From Alphaproteobacteria bacterium (GTDB lineage Bacteria; Pseudomonadota; Alphaproteobacteria; Bin95), in the NCBI GenBank assembly GCA_020638555.1, contig JACKII010000001.1, positions 930,001-994,000 of the forward strand: a stretch of DNA of 64,000 nucleotides, read 5' to 3'. A program made the position numbers and the translations under genes. The notes beneath the pieces are model-generated. The model was not told where the DNA came from and searched no databases. It was given only the letters and a program-made list of their open reading frames with translations. Within the stretch, counting starts at the first letter, position 1, and every line of letters starts with the position of its first letter. Positions 17,188 to 26,500 of this stretch are shown here, piece by piece.

Positions 17188-18117
17188 ATGGCCCGTTACC
17201 TACCGATCGCGCTGGCTGCTGGACTGGGAAGTGCCGTTCTCTATGCCGCGGCCCTGAGCGGACACTTTCTCGGGGTCGTCCTGGCGTATCTGGCGGTGTT
17301 GCCGCTGTTCGTCGTCGGGTTGACCCGCGGTCCCGCGGCCACGGCTATTGCCGCGGTGTGCGCGGCAGCCGGCATCGTCGCCTTTGGCTCCTGGCTGCTG
17401 GGTTTGATGTTTGCCGTCACCCAAGCGATTCCCGCCGTCGCGATGACCGTCCTCGCCCTGCGCAACCGCCAGTGGACCGACGGTCAGACCTATTGGTATC
17501 CCGCCGGTCGGCTTCTGGCCGGCTTGTCGCTTTGGTGCGCCGGGCTGATCGTCGTGGCGGCGATTGCGCTCGCGGTCTCCGGCGATGGGCTCGTTGCCGG
17601 CGTGGAGACTGTGCTCCATGCCATGACGGCCGCATTCGGCCAGGAGGCCAATCTGCCGGTCGACGCTTCGGCGTTGAAGTCGGCGGCCATGATCCTGCCC
17701 GGGGTCGTTGCCTGGTCGTGGATGTTGATGATGACGGTGAACGGCCTGCTGGCTCAGGTCATCGCGCGTCGCCTGGGCAAGATCTTGCGCCCGCCGCTTC
17801 GCCTTGCCGACATCGACATCGGATACACCTGGATTGGCATCGGTGCCGTTTGCGTGCTAGTCGGCCTTGTCGTGCCCGGCGACTTCGGGTTTGGTGCCAT
17901 CAATGTCGCCATTGTTTTGGCCTATCCGTTGTTCTTCCAGGGCCTGGGCGTGGTTCACGGCTTGGTGCATTACTGGGGAGGTGGGCCGTTGGCGTTCGGC
18001 CTGTTCTACTTCCTCCTGATTCTGCTGGGCTGGCTGGCGCTGGTTGTCATCGTGCTCGGACTGGCAGAGCCGTTTGTTCGACTTCGTACCCGCTTTGCCG
18101 GGCGCAAAAATACCTGA
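17188..18117 (+). CDS. DUF2232 (YybS-like) polytopic membrane protein
   Basis: A 309-residue integral membrane protein with about eight hydrophobic segments, ending in a basic tail. Its place between rpsR and rplI is where alphaproteobacteria carry a DUF2232/YybS-like protein, and the composition matches. Its role is unknown. It begins 73 bases after rpsR and ends 15 bases before rplI, so it is almost certainly cotranscribed with the ribosomal genes. Confidence 0.8.
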   Translation: MARYLPIALAAGLGSAVLYAAALSGHFLGVVLAYLAVLPLFVVGLTRGPAATAIAAVCAAAGIVAFGSWLLGLMFAVTQAIPAVAMTVLALRNRQWTDGQTYWYPAGRLLAGLSLWCAGLIVVAAIALAVSGDGLVAGVETVLHAMTAAFGQEANLPVDASALKSAAMILPGVVAWSWMLMMTVNGLLAQVIARRLGKILRPPLRLADIDIGYTWIGIGAVCVLVGLVVPGDFGFGAINVAIVLAYPLFFQGLGVVHGLVHYWGGGPLAFGLFYFLLILLGWLALVVIVLGLAEPFVRLRTRFAGRKNT

Positions 18118-18132
18118 TGGAGGTAAAGTGAA

Positions 18133-18741
18133 ATGATCGAGATCGTCTTGTTGGAGCGGGTGGAACGCCTCGGGCAGATGGGCGACGTCGTCCGCGTGAA
18201 GCCGGGATTTGCTCGCAATTTCCTGCTGCCGCAGGGCAAGGCGCTGCGCGCAACCAAAGAGAATATGGCGGTGTTCGAAAGCCGTCGCGCCCAGCTGGAA
18301 GCGGAGAATTTGCGCCGCAAGGACGAGGCCGAAACCGTTGCCGAGCGCATGGACGGTCTGACGGTTGTTCTGATCCGTCAGGCGGGAGGCACCAACCAGC
18401 TCTATGGCTCGGTGACCGGTCGCGACATTGCCGAGGCGATCCGGGACGCGGGCTACACCATCCATGCGCGCCAGGTGCTGCTGGAGCGTGCGATCAAGGA
18501 ATTGGGCATGCACGAGGTGCGCGTCGCCCTGCATCCCGAGGTGTCGATCACCGTCACCGCCAATGTGGCGCGCACGGTGGAAGAAGCCGCGGTTCAGGCC
18601 GAGGGCGGGGTTGTCGAGCAGGAGGAAGCCGGCTTCACCTTCGATCCCGACATCGATTTCGAAGAGCTGGGGACGCTGCCCGACGATGACCGTCGGCCGG
18701 TCGGCGATCCGGGCGAAAACCCGGAAGGCGAGGTCAACTAA
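18133..18741 (+). CDS. rplI: 50S ribosomal protein L9
   Basis: L9 binds 23S rRNA at the base of the L1 stalk. The N-terminal domain shows VERLGQMGDVVRVKPGFARNFLLPQGKA; a long helix (RRAQLEAENLRRKDEAE) links it to the C-terminal domain with GGTNQLYGSVTGRDIAEAI. At 202 residues it is about 50 longer than E. coli L9, because of an acidic tail common in alphaproteobacteria. A GGAGG-like site precedes the ATG. Its stop overlaps the convergent kamA-family stop. Confidence 0.95.
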   Translation: MIEIVLLERVERLGQMGDVVRVKPGFARNFLLPQGKALRATKENMAVFESRRAQLEAENLRRKDEAETVAERMDGLTVVLIRQAGGTNQLYGSVTGRDIAEAIRDAGYTIHARQVLLERAIKELGMHEVRVALHPEVSITVTANVARTVEEAAVQAEGGVVEQEEAGFTFDPDIDFEELGTLPDDDRRPVGDPGENPEGEVN

Positions 18742-19071
18742 CCGCTCGCCTCCGCGGTTCCATAGACGTGTTTGCGGCCCTGGTAGTCTTCTACCAGGGC
18801 TTTTTCGTCGTCGCCGGGCAGCGGGGTGACGTAGGACGGCCCGACCGGCGTCTTGCCGAACCCGCCGGGAATATCCAGCACATAGGTCGGCTGGCACAGG
18901 CCGGAAAGCCGCCCCCGCAGGGCGGCGACCAGGGCCTGTCCCTCGGCGAGGCCGAGCCGGAAATGGCCCGTGCCGCGGGCCAGGTCCGGATGGTGCAGGT
19001 AATAGGGGCGAACCCGGATTTCGACGAACGCGCGCATCAACGCGGCCAGGGTTTCGACAGTGTCGTTGACA
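18738..19071 (-). pseudogene. KamA/EpmB-family lysine 2,3-aminomutase, C-terminal fragment
   Basis: The downstream third of a radical-SAM/PLP aminomutase gene whose upstream part lies at 20401-21124; an IS3-family element separates them. This piece encodes NDTVETLAALMRAFVEIRVRPYYLHHPD and PGGFGKTPVGPSYV. By analogy with clostridial lysine 2,3-aminomutase, the Lys in that last motif binds PLP. Removing the IS and one TGACA copy joins the pieces in frame into 350 residues, the normal size. The fragment has no start or promoter of its own. Its stop codon overlaps the rplI stop. Confidence 0.88.
19067..19071. repeat. Left target-site duplication TGACA
   Basis: TGACA occurs here and again at 20401-20405, directly flanking the insertion element. 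One copy is needed to rebuild the interrupted reading frame. Confidence 0.85.
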
Positions 19072-19137
19072 GAGCTGGTCCCGAAAAGTTGGACAAGGGC
19101 TTAAGGTGTGTTCCACCGAGCATCGGAGGAACCAAGT

Positions 19138-19419
19138 ATGGCGAAGCGTCGCCGATTTACGGGTGAGTTCAAGGCCAAGGTTGCGCTGGAAGCGCTGCGG
19201 GGTGAACGTCCGATCCAGGACATCGCTGCAAAGTACGGCGTGCATCCCAACCAGGTGAGCACCTGGAAGAAGCAGGCGGTCGATGGCCTGAGCGGTGTGT
19301 TTTCGGACAAGGCCGAAAAGACGGAGCGGGATCATGAGGCGGCTGTTCGCGATCTGCACGCGAAGATCGGCGAATTGACGGTGGAACGGGATTTTTTGGC
19401 ACGAGGGCTCAAGCGATGA
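19138..19419 (+). CDS. IS3-family transposase OrfA (helix-turn-helix)
   Basis: A 93-residue protein with the Tnp_8-type helix-turn-helix (RRRFTGEFKAKVALEAL, IQDIAAKYGVHPNQVSTWKKQ) followed by a Leu-rich coiled coil (RDLHAKIGELTVERDFL), as in IS3 OrfA, which binds the terminal repeats. A run of six T followed by G at 19392-19398, read T_TTT_TTG in this frame, is a classic -1 slip heptamer placing ribosomes into the orfB frame. The stop overlaps the orfB ATG. Confidence 0.93.
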   Translation: MAKRRRFTGEFKAKVALEALRGERPIQDIAAKYGVHPNQVSTWKKQAVDGLSGVFSDKAEKTERDHEAAVRDLHAKIGELTVERDFLARGLKR

Positions 19420-20339
19420 GCCGGGACGTTCGCCAGGCCATGATCGAGCCCGACCATCCCAAGTTGAGCCTGAGCCGGCAATGCCGTCTGGTGGCGATCA
19501 GTCGGTCGTCGCTGTACTACCGCCCGCGGCCTGCCAATGCGGAGACGCTGGCGTTGATGCGGCGGATCGACGAGATCTACCTGGCCTGTCCCTTCTATGG
19601 CAGCCGGCAGATCATGCGCCAATTACGCCGGGACGGGCACCCGGTCGGCCGGCATCGGGTTCGCCGGCTGATGCGATTGATGGGCCTGCAGGCGATCTAC
19701 CAGGCGCCGAAGACCAGCGAGCCACATCCGGAGCATCGGATCTATCCGTATCTTCTCAAAGACCTGGTCATTGGCCGCCCGAACCAGGCTTGGTGCAGCG
19801 ACATCACCTACATCCCTGTCCAACGCGGGTTCCTGTATCTGGTGGCGATCATGGATTGGCACTCCCGCAGGGTGCTGTCGTGGCGGCTGTCGAATACCAT
19901 GCACGCCGACTTTTGCGTCGAAGCACTGGACGAAGCGCTGACGCGCTACGGCAAGCCGGAGATCTTCAATACCGACCAGGGCAGCCAGTTCACCAGTTCC
20001 GATTTCACCGGCCTTCTGCAGGCGCACGAGATCCGGATCAGCATGGACGGGCGCGGCCGCTGGCTCGACAACGTGTTCATCGAGCGCCTCTGGCGGTCGC
20101 TGAAATACGAGGCTATCTACCTGCACGAGATTGCCGACGGCTTTGCCGCAAGGCGCGTCATCGGCGAGTGGCTGACTTTCTACAATGCCACCCGCCCGCA
20201 CTCAGCCCTTGACGGCCGGACACCGGCAGAAGCGTATGAAACCGGCCTGCTGGATATGATGGACAAGACTGACGCCTTGCCCACATCTCCACAGGCCCAG
20301 CAGCAACAAAAATTTATCAATGGGATTTTGGCAGCCTGA
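19416..20339 (+). CDS. IS3-family transposase OrfB (DDE integrase core)
   Basis: A 307-residue transposase catalytic part. An HTH_21-like segment (CPFYGSRQIMRQLRRDGHPVG) precedes an rve integrase core with Asp129 (WCSDITY), Asp187 (NTDQGSQFTS) and Glu223 (IERLWRSLKYE). There are 35 residues between the second Asp and the Glu, the DD(35)E spacing. It is probably made mainly as an OrfAB fusion by the -1 shift upstream; no stop intervenes between the slip site and this ATG. Confidence 0.95.
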   Translation: MSRDVRQAMIEPDHPKLSLSRQCRLVAISRSSLYYRPRPANAETLALMRRIDEIYLACPFYGSRQIMRQLRRDGHPVGRHRVRRLMRLMGLQAIYQAPKTSEPHPEHRIYPYLLKDLVIGRPNQAWCSDITYIPVQRGFLYLVAIMDWHSRRVLSWRLSNTMHADFCVEALDEALTRYGKPEIFNTDQGSQFTSSDFTGLLQAHEIRISMDGRGRWLDNVFIERLWRSLKYEAIYLHEIADGFAARRVIGEWLTFYNATRPHSALDGRTPAEAYETGLLDMMDKTDALPTSPQAQQQQKFINGILAA

Positions 20340-20400
20340 TCAGCAAGCGGGATACACCTTAGCAACGCTGCCAACCTGTCCAAACGACCAGGACCACCTC

Positions 20401-20405
20401 TGACA
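20401..20405. repeat. Right target-site duplication TGACA
   Basis: Second copy of the 5-base direct repeat that flanks the IS3-family element. Confidence 0.85.
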
Positions 20406-21124
20406 CCGCGCAACAGCACTGTCTGGCTGACCATCGCAATGCCGGCGTCGATCAGGCGGGCGCAGGCCGCACGCGCCGCCGCCGTCAATTCCCGCGGATG
20501 ATTGGCGTGCAGCGCGACATAGACACTGGTTCTGGCGGACAGGGCGCGGATCAGGGCCGGGTCGATGCGATCCGGGTCGACCACGGGAACGCGCGTGTGA
20601 AAGCGAATCACGCGGACATGATCGATGGCGTCCAGGGCCGCGACGATCTCGCCCAGGCGCCGCGGAGACAGGACGAAGGGGTCGCCGCCGGTGACGATGA
20701 CCTCCCAGATCGAGGGCGTGTTGCGAATGTAGGCCAGCGCGCGCGCCAGTTCGTCGCCGGAGAGATTGCCCGCGCCATCCGGCCCCACCATCTCGCGCCG
20801 AAAGCAAAAGCGGCAGTAGACGGGACAGGTGTGCGTGGGCTTGAGGAGGGCCCGGTCCGGGTAGCGATGAACAATGCCCTTTACCGGCGCGAACGCATCG
20901 TCGCCAATCGGATCGTACCGTTCGTCGTCGGAGACGGTCAGTTCCGCCGCGCTCGGCACGAACTGGCGTGCGATCGGGTCCGACTCCGGGGCGCGGCCGA
21001 TCAGGGCCGCCATGGCGGGGGTGACCGCCACGGCATAGGACGCCGCGACGGTTTCCAATTCGGCCCGGTGATCGTCGGTCGCGAACCCCGCTTCGATCAG
21101 TGCTTCTATGGTGCGCAGGGACAT
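20401..21124 (-). pseudogene. KamA/EpmB-family lysine 2,3-aminomutase, N-terminal fragment
   Basis: The upstream two-thirds (241 intact codons) of a radical-SAM aminomutase. Cys100, Cys104 and Cys107 (CPVYCRFC) bind the 4Fe-4S cluster; VTGGDPFVLS, FHTRVPVVDPDRI and HANHPREL are typical of the KamA/EpmB family. EpmB makes beta-lysine for elongation factor P; other members act on free lysine. The IS insertion removes the PLP-Lys region, and translation would run into the IS antisense strand, giving a 314-residue chimera without activity. It starts at 21124, divergent from the PrpD gene. Confidence 0.88.
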
Positions 21125-21148
21125 GCAAGCCTCGGCAGGGCCGTCGGG

Positions 21149-21196
21149 GAAATGGTAGAGAGGGGAAACGGCAGAGAGGGGAAACGGTAGAGATAG
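21149..21196. repeat. Three tandem 16-bp repeats upstream of the kamA-family gene
   Basis: Units at 21149-21164, 21165-21180 and 21181-21196 follow the pattern GAAA(T/C)GG(T/C)AGAGAGGG, with one or two changes each. They sit in the divergent promoter region between the interrupted aminomutase gene and the PrpD gene. They could be slippage products or a repeated protein-binding site. Confidence 0.7.
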
Positions 21197-21257
21197 GAAT
21201 GGGCCGCGTTTGACGGTAGGCTGAGCAATACGCCCAATCCGTGATCGAATTCAATCC

Positions 21258-22763
21258 ATGCCGACCATAGACGTATCCGTTCATCCATCCGCCGATATGT
21301 TGCCGCGAGAGGACCAGCTGGCCTGGGCCATTGCCCGCTTCGCCTGCGGTCGGCCGCCGGTGCTGAACGAGGTCAAACGGACCGTGGCCCACCGCTTGGC
21401 CGACGCGCTGGCCGTGGCCCTGGCCGCGATCGATCGCAAGCCGGTTCGCGCGGCCCGGGGCATGGCGCTGGCGCACCCGCGCCCGCAGGGCGCCCGGGTT
21501 TTCGGCTGCGACACGCCCGTGCATGCGGAATGGGCGGCCTGGGCCAATGGCGTCGCGGTGCGCGAACTGGATTGGAACGATACCTTTCTGGCGGCGGATT
21601 TCGCCCACCCCTCCGATTGCATCGCGCCCTTGCTGGCGGTTGCCCAACAGACCGGCCGCACCGGTGCCGACCTGGCAGGGGCCATCGCCGTCGCCTACGA
21701 AGTGCAGGTTGCCCTGGTCAAGGCCATCGACCTGCACAGCCATAAGATCGATCACGTCGCCCATCTGGCGCCGGCGGTGACGGCGGGCCTGGCGGCCTTG
21801 CTCGGGCTGTCGAGCGAGGTGGCGTATGACGCCCTGAACCAGGCGGTGCACCTGTCGTTTGCGACGCGCCAGTCGCGCAAGGGGTCCATCTCGTCCTGGA
21901 AGGCGTATGCGCCGGCATGGGCCGGCAAAACCGCAATCGAGGCGGTGGATCGCGCCATGCGGGGCGAGGGCGGCCCCAACCCGATTTACGAGGGGGAGGA
22001 TTCGGTTCTGGCCTGGATGCTGGGCGGCCCGGATGCGACCCACCGGGTCACCCTGCCCGGCCCGGGGGAGGCACCGCTCGGGATTTTGGAGACCTACCCC
22101 AAGGCGCATTCGGCCGAATATCAGGCGCAGGCGATGATCGACCTGGCCTTCGCGCTGCGGGAACGGGTAATCTTGGCGGATATCGCCAGCGTGGTGATTT
22201 ACACCAGCGACCACACGCACCGGGTGATCGGCTCCGGCGCGAACGACCCGCAGAAATACGATCCGCTTGCCAGTCGGGAAACCCTGGATCACTCCCTGCC
22301 CTATATTTTTGCCGTCGCCCTGGAGGACGGCGATTGGGACCATGTGGCGTCCTACGCGCCCGAACGCGCGGCCCGGCTGGAGACCCATCGCCTCTGGAGT
22401 GCGGTCACGACCGAGGAAGACGCGCACTGGACCGAGCGGTATCACGCTACCGATCCGCGCGACCGCGTCTTTGGCGGTCGGGTGGAGGTGACCCTGAAGG
22501 ATGGATCGGTCATCGAGGCGGAAAAGGCCGTTGCCGATGCCCACCCGAACGGCGCCGCGCCCTGGGATGGGCCCGACTACCAGGCCAAGCTACGCCGTCT
22601 GGCGTCGCCGCATATGGCCGCGGACGCGGTCGACCGCTTGTGGCAGATGGCCCAGGACCTTTCGACACTCGACGCTGGCCAGCTGGTCGCGCTAAATCCC
22701 AACCTTCCGGCGTTGGCCCTGGAGCCGCGCACCTCTGGTATCTTCGATTGGACGAACGCATGA
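21258..22763 (+). CDS. MmgE/PrpD family protein
   Basis: A 501-residue protein of the MmgE/PrpD family, whose known members include 2-methylcitrate dehydratase, iminodisuccinate epimerase and cis-aconitate decarboxylase. It has the all-helical N-terminal domain (DALAVALAAIDRKP, NGVAVRELDWNDTFLAADFAHPSDCIAPLLA), and the SRKGSISSWKAYAPAWAGK and YPKAHSAEYQAQAMID segments typical of PrpD. The N-terminal extension is slightly long. The absence of prpB or prpC nearby argues against naming it a methylcitrate enzyme. Its stop overlaps the next start (ATGA). Confidence 0.85.
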   Translation: MPTIDVSVHPSADMLPREDQLAWAIARFACGRPPVLNEVKRTVAHRLADALAVALAAIDRKPVRAARGMALAHPRPQGARVFGCDTPVHAEWAAWANGVAVRELDWNDTFLAADFAHPSDCIAPLLAVAQQTGRTGADLAGAIAVAYEVQVALVKAIDLHSHKIDHVAHLAPAVTAGLAALLGLSSEVAYDALNQAVHLSFATRQSRKGSISSWKAYAPAWAGKTAIEAVDRAMRGEGGPNPIYEGEDSVLAWMLGGPDATHRVTLPGPGEAPLGILETYPKAHSAEYQAQAMIDLAFALRERVILADIASVVIYTSDHTHRVIGSGANDPQKYDPLASRETLDHSLPYIFAVALEDGDWDHVASYAPERAARLETHRLWSAVTTEEDAHWTERYHATDPRDRVFGGRVEVTLKDGSVIEAEKAVADAHPNGAAPWDGPDYQAKLRRLASPHMAADAVDRLWQMAQDLSTLDAGQLVALNPNLPALALEPRTSGIFDWTNA

Positions 22764-23413
22764 GCAAGACCATCGCAATTCTTGGCGGTACCGGCGATCT
22801 GGGGACCGGCCTGGCGCGACGCTGGGCCAAGGCCGGCCATCGCGTGATCATCGGATCGCGCAGCGCCGAACGGGCGCAAGAGGCCGCGGCACAGGTGCCG
22901 GGAGCCGAAGGGATGGACAATCTGGCGGCGGCCAGTGCGGCGGAAATCGTTGCGATCACCGTGCCCTACGAAAACCAGTTGCGGACCCTGGACACGGTCA
23001 AGGAGGCGTTGCAGGGCAAGATCCTGATCGATGCGACCGTCCCGCTCATGCCGCCCAAGGTCGGGACCGTGCAATTGCCGGAGGGCGGCTGCGCGGCGGT
23101 GAATTCCCAGAAAATGCTGGGCGACGGCGTTCAGGTGGTGTCGGCGTTCCAGAATGTTGCGGCCGACAAGCTGAAATCCGATGCGGAACTGGACTGCGAT
23201 ATCCTGGTGGCCGGCGACAAGCTCGCGGCGCGCGACACGGTCATTGGATTGGTCGAAGACGCGGGGTTGCGGGGCTGGCACGCCGGACCGCTCGCGAATT
23301 CCGCCGCGGCGGAGGCGCTGACCAGCGTCATCATTCAGATCAATCGCCGCTACAAAATCGCCGGAGCGGGCATTCGCATCACGGGCGAGATCGGCAGTTC
23401 CGAAAAGGCGTAA
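22760..23413 (+). CDS. NADPH-dependent F420 reductase-like oxidoreductase
   Basis: A 217-residue Rossmann protein beginning MSKTIAILGGTGDLGTGLARR with IIGSRSAERA immediately after, the pattern of F420H2:NADP+ oxidoreductase (Fno/NpdG); later DATVPLMPP and VVSAFQNVAADKL also fit. The four-base overlap with the PrpD gene implies coupled translation. F420 is rare but known in some alphaproteobacteria. The homology could instead reflect a related NADP-binding reductase that does not use F420, and no F420 synthesis gene is in view. Confidence 0.78.
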   Translation: MSKTIAILGGTGDLGTGLARRWAKAGHRVIIGSRSAERAQEAAAQVPGAEGMDNLAAASAAEIVAITVPYENQLRTLDTVKEALQGKILIDATVPLMPPKVGTVQLPEGGCAAVNSQKMLGDGVQVVSAFQNVAADKLKSDAELDCDILVAGDKLAARDTVIGLVEDAGLRGWHAGPLANSAAAEALTSVIIQINRRYKIAGAGIRITGEIGSSEKA

Positions 23414-23545
23414 TCCTGTTCGCGCCGGCGGGTTCGCGGCCCTGCATGGCGAGTCTCGGCCGGCCGCCCGGTTCCTGTGGCATTTGTCCCTCCTTCGTCC
23501 CAATTGAAGATCATGGGAAGGGACGAGGCGACAGGGAGGTTCCCC

Positions 23546-26500
23546 ATGAGCCGGGAAGCGATCCGCACGCACTATCTGGCCGATGAGGCCGGGCTGGTCC
23601 GACAGCTTGTGAGGCTGGCGGGGCTGGGCCGGACCGCTCGGGCGGCCATTGCGGCCGATGCGGCCAACCTCGTGCGGGCGGTGCGGCAGACGGGCCGCGT
23701 CGGCATGCTGGAATCCTTGCTGGCCGAGTATGGCCTCTCGACCCGGGAAGGCGTCGCCCTGATGTGCCTGGCCGAGGCCATGCTGCGGGTGCCGGATGCC
23801 GAGACGGTCGACGAACTGATCCGGGACAAGATCACACCGCACGACTGGGCCGCGCATATCGGCGATTCCGGCTCGATCCTCGTGAATGCCTCGACCTGGG
23901 CGTTGATGCTGACCGGGCGGCTTTTGGAGGACGACGGCGAGGGGGTTGCCGGCATCCTGCACGGCCTGGTCCGCCGGCTGGGCGAACCGGTGGTCCGAAC
24001 CGCCGTCGGCCAGGCCATGGCCGAACTGGGCGCGCAGTTCGTGCTTGGGCGGAGCATCGACGAGGCATTGCAGCGCGGCCATGCGATGACCGCCAAGGGC
24101 TACACCTATTCGTTCGATATGCTGGGGGAGGCGGCGCGGACGGACGCGGATGCGGAGCGCTATCATGCCGCCTACGCCCACGCGATCCAACGCATCGCCC
24201 TGCGGGCCGTGGACGGTGGCGTTCGCCGCAATCCCGGCATTTCGGTGAAACTGTCGGCGCTGCATCCGCGCTATGAGCGGAGCCAGCGGGACCGGATGCT
24301 GCCGGAGATTTCGGCGCGGCTGCTGGAACTGGCGCGGGCGGCCAAATCCGCCGGCATCGGGCTGAATATCGACGCGGAGGAAGCCGAGCGCCTGGACCTC
24401 TCGCTGGATGTGATCGAGCGGGTTCTGGGCGATGGCAGCCTCCAAGGCTGGGACGGGTTCGGCGTCGTCGTGCAGGCCTATGGCCGGCGGTCCCTTCCGA
24501 CCCTCGACTGGCTGCACGATCTGGCCGAGGCGCGCAACCGCAGGATCATGGTGCGTCTGGTCAAGGGCGCCTATTGGGACACGGAGATCAAACGCGCCCA
24601 GGCCATGGGATTGCGGGACTTTCCCGTCTTCACCCGCAAGGCGCACTCCGATGTCAGCTATCTGGCCGGTGCGCGCAAGCTGCTGGGGATGACGGACCGG
24701 GTCTACCCGCAGTTTGCCACCCACAACGCCCATTCGGTTGCCGCCATCCTTCGCATGGCGGGCGACCTTCGCATGGCCGGCGACCCTCGCCTGGGCGGCG
24801 ACCGGCGCGACCGGTTCGAATTCCAGCGCCTGCACGGCATGGGCGAGGCGCTGCACGAGGCCGTGCGCGAGCGGGAGGGGACCGCATGCCGGATCTATGC
24901 CCCTGTCGGCGCCCATTCCGATCTGCTGGCCTATCTGGTGCGGCGACTGCTGGAAAACGGGGCCAATTCGTCGTTCGTCAACCAGCTCGTGGACGAGAGC
25001 GTTCCGCCCGAGGAGATTGCGCGCGACCCGATTGCGGTGGCCGAAGCGGCGGCGTTTGCGCCGAACGCTGCGATCGCCCGGCCCTCCCAGATTTTTGCGC
25101 CCCGTCGGAACAGCGCCGGTTGGGATCTCACCGACCCGGTCGATCTCGCCCGGATCGAGGCGGGCCGCGCCCCGTTTGCCGCGCCGTATCGGTGGCATGC
25201 CGCGCCGGTTTCGCCCGCTGCCGGCCAGTGGGAGCCGACGATCACCGTGACCAATCCGGCCCGACCGGCCGAGGTCGTGGGGACGGTCGCGGAGGCGGAC
25301 GACCGTCTGGTGACCGCCGCCATGGGGATTGCGGTCGAGGCCCAGCCAGGCTGGGACGCGCGCGGAGCGGCCGGGCGCGCCGCGATCCTGCGCCGGGCGG
25401 CCGACCTGTACGAAGGCCATGCGGGCGAGGTGTTTGCCCTGACGGCGCGCGAGGCCGGCAAGACGCTGGCCGATGCCGTGGCGGAACTGCGCGAGGCGGT
25501 GGATTTCCTCCGCTATTATGCCGACGAGGCCGAGCGGATGGACGCGGCCGGTGGCGCACGCGGTGTCATCGTCTGCATCTCGCCCTGGAACTTTCCGCTG
25601 GCGATCTTCACCGGGCAGATTGCGGCCGCTCTTGCCACCGGCAATGCGGTCGTCGCCAAACCCGCGGAGCAAACGCCCCTGATCGCGTTCCGGGCGGCGC
25701 AATGGCTGATGGAAGCCGGCGTGCCGGAGGGCGTCCTCCAGCTCTTGCCGGGCGATGGCGCAACGGTCGGCGCGGCGCTCACCGCCGATCCGCGCGTTGC
25801 GGGCGTCTGTTTCACCGGCTCCGCCGAGGTGGCGAAAATCATCGACCGGCAGCTTGCGAACAGTGCGCCGGCGGCGATGCTGATCGCCGAAACCGGCAGC
25901 ATCAATGCGATGATCGTCGATTCGACGGCGCTCCTGGAGCAGGCGACCCGCGACATCGTCCGATCCGCTTTTCAGTCCGCGGGCCAGCGGTGCTCGGCCT
26001 TGCGCATGCTTTACGTGCAACAGGATATCGAGACCGCGTTGCGCGCGATGCTGGAAGGCGCGATGGACGCGCTCACCGTCGGCGATCCGTGGTCCCTGGC
26101 AACGGATGTTCCGCCGCTGATCGACGCTGACGCCCATGCCGCCGTCGGCGGTTATGTGGCCGAGATGGCACGGCAGGGGCGCCTCTTGAAGCAACGCCCG
26201 GTTCCGTTCGAAGGGCACTTCGTTGCGCCTTGCCTGGTTCGGGTCTCCGGCATCGACGCGGTCGAGCGCGAGGTTTTCGGCCCCGTCCTGCATGTTGCGA
26301 CCTTCGCGGCCGATGGGATCGAGGCGGTGGTCGAGCGGATCAACGCCCGGCAATTCGGGCTGACCTTCGGCCTGCACACGCGCATCGACCGCCGGGTGCA
26401 GCGCGTGCTGGATCGGATCCGGGTCGGCAATGTCTATGTCAATCGCGATCAGATCGGCGCGGTGGTCGGCAGCCAGCCCTTCGGAGGGCACGGCCTGTCC

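Larger units (their letters stand above)
19072..20400 (+). mobile_element. IS3-family insertion sequence, complete, 1329 bp
   Basis: A complete two-frame IS3-family element. The termini are imperfect inverted repeats of about 24 bases (19072-19095 and the complement of 20377-20400), sharing GAG, TGGTCC and TTGGACA blocks with 17 of 24 positions identical. It is flanked by TGACA direct repeats. Both transposase frames are intact, and a T_TTT_TTG slip site sits in the correct phase, so the element looks potentially active. It is inserted in a KamA/EpmB-type gene, on the opposite strand to it. Confidence 0.93.

Noticed and set aside
19067..20405. IS boundaries placed at TGACAGAG...CTCTGACA as longer inverted ends
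   Set aside because: If TGACA belonged to the IS on both sides, joining the flanks would lose five bases and break the aminomutase frame. Treating TGACA as the target duplication restores exactly 351 codons.
24817..24834. tRNA-like T-loop string (GGTTCGAATTCC)
   Set aside because: Lies within putA coding sequence and no cloverleaf can be drawn around it.
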